In this document: in pieces, positions 62,771 through 63,107 of the stretch | Layout of the letters: each line of letters begins with the position of its first letter | Position numbering within the stretch: the first letter of the stretch is position 1 | NCBI GenBank assembly: GCA_026386805.1 | Contig: JAPLMX010000175.1 | Location: 1-63,107 of the forward strand | Direction: 5' to 3' | Length of the DNA: 63,107 nucleotides | Source: Phycisphaerae bacterium | Lineage (GTDB): Bacteria; Planctomycetota; Phycisphaerae; Sedimentisphaerales; Anaerobacaceae | The notes under the pieces: generated by a model | Seen by the model: only the letters and a program-made list of their open reading frames with translations | Databases searched by the model: none | What the model was told of the DNA's origin: nothing | Translations under genes and position numbers: made by a program

Positions 62771-63107
62771 ATCAAGGCGAATCCTATGGCGCCTCCCGCT
62801 GCCTGTCCACCCCCAATGTGGTTCTTGCGCAAAAAAAGGAACGTGTAGCGTGACGAGGAAATCCGTGTGGGTCAGTTCATCCCTCGTAGTATGGCGCAGA
62901 CCAGATCATTCCCGTCGGTCTTCGAGCGGCGTGTTGGCCCACTGCTTCCAGAGGGAGGCCTCTTAGCCCGCATATTTCATCGGGTTTCGGTGTTTTTTGG
63001 TAGACAAATGGCCTAACTGTTTGTAGGGTAAGGAGTTGTAATCGATTCCATGCTCCAACCGAAAGGCCATTTCCATGACAGACTGTACCACGGAACCCCT
63101 GCTGTTT
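62771..63107. other. Right-edge intergenic region
   Basis: These 337 bases upstream of the trehalose operon should hold its promoter. AAATGGCCT (63006-63014) and AGGCCATTT (63064-63072) form an inverted pair about 50 bases apart, possibly another palindromic repeat or an IS end cut by the window. No gene is supported. Confidence 0.4.

Noticed and set aside
1..63107. tRNA, rRNA and riboswitch search by eye
   Set aside because: No cloverleaf, rRNA segment or known riboswitch core was recognised; a covariance-model scan would be needed to exclude them.

Overview
The window is a GC-rich bacterial chromosome segment that looks like a Planctomycetota genome, most likely the Phycisphaerae side. This is inferred from LamG/discoidin exoproteins, PQQ-propeller proteins with an N-terminal anchor, a PEP-CTERM protein, a complete mreBCD/PBP2 cluster, GAF-type sigma-54 activators and many dispersed palindromic repeats. 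No rRNA, tRNA or taxonomic marker was seen, so the assignment is tentative.

Layout. 1-3.1 kb is a decayed accessory patch: an ISAzo13-type transposase needing a frameshift, a gene fragment next to it, a stand-alone TnsA-like nuclease, and the C-terminal remnant of a type III restriction (Res) subunit with an in-frame stop. 3.6-7.6 kb holds a small RRM-like protein, a Upf1/IGHMBP2-type helicase that appears to carry a DbpA-type RNA-binding domain, and a membrane-anchored PQQ propeller. 8.0-13.9 kb is a tandem pair of very large secreted LamG/discoidin proteins, duplicated together with their terminators. 14.1-27.8 kb is one long minus-strand type IV pilus/type II secretion-like operon: ParA-like ATPase, GspE/PilB, GspF/PilC, three prepilins, a PilX-like protein, PilM-N-O-P equivalents, a secretin and an unknown zinc-ribbon protein. 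28.1-33.3 kb contains a PEP-CTERM protein with thioester-domain signatures, a HTH-plus-membrane-anchor protein, a lipoprotein, a two-gene ABC exporter and a small helical-repeat protein.

33.5-37.4 kb is the most unusual part. Two overlapping genes of unknown function (235 and about 952 aa) look compositionally different from their neighbours and are bounded by perfect inverted copies of a REP-like palindrome. It is a candidate mobile, possibly defence-related, two-gene cassette. 37.4-38.6 kb and 48.5-49.3 kb are repeat-rich non-coding stretches sharing the same repeat family in opposite orientation.

38.6-41.1 kb pairs a NifA-like sigma-54 activator with a consensus -24/-12 promoter in front of a frameshifted porin gene. 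41.4-48.5 kb has a glycosyltransferase and the elongasome cluster (mreB, mreC, mreD, PBP2) headed by a coiled-coil membrane protein and a 52-aa membrane protein. 49.4-58.6 kb carries a HEAT-repeat lipoprotein, apolipoprotein N-acyltransferase with two in-frame repeat insertions, a DNA methyltransferase, a short SAM-methyltransferase-like protein, PgeF, a DUF5009-like acyltransferase and a DUF1646-like transporter. The window ends with trehalose-6-P synthase/phosphatase and a GH15 glucoamylase/trehalase-like gene in one operon.

Throughout, palindromes beginning GTAGG recur as inverted pairs, the architecture of REP/BIME elements. At least one pair sits in frame inside lnt, and a related dispersed repeat encodes part of the PilN N-terminus.
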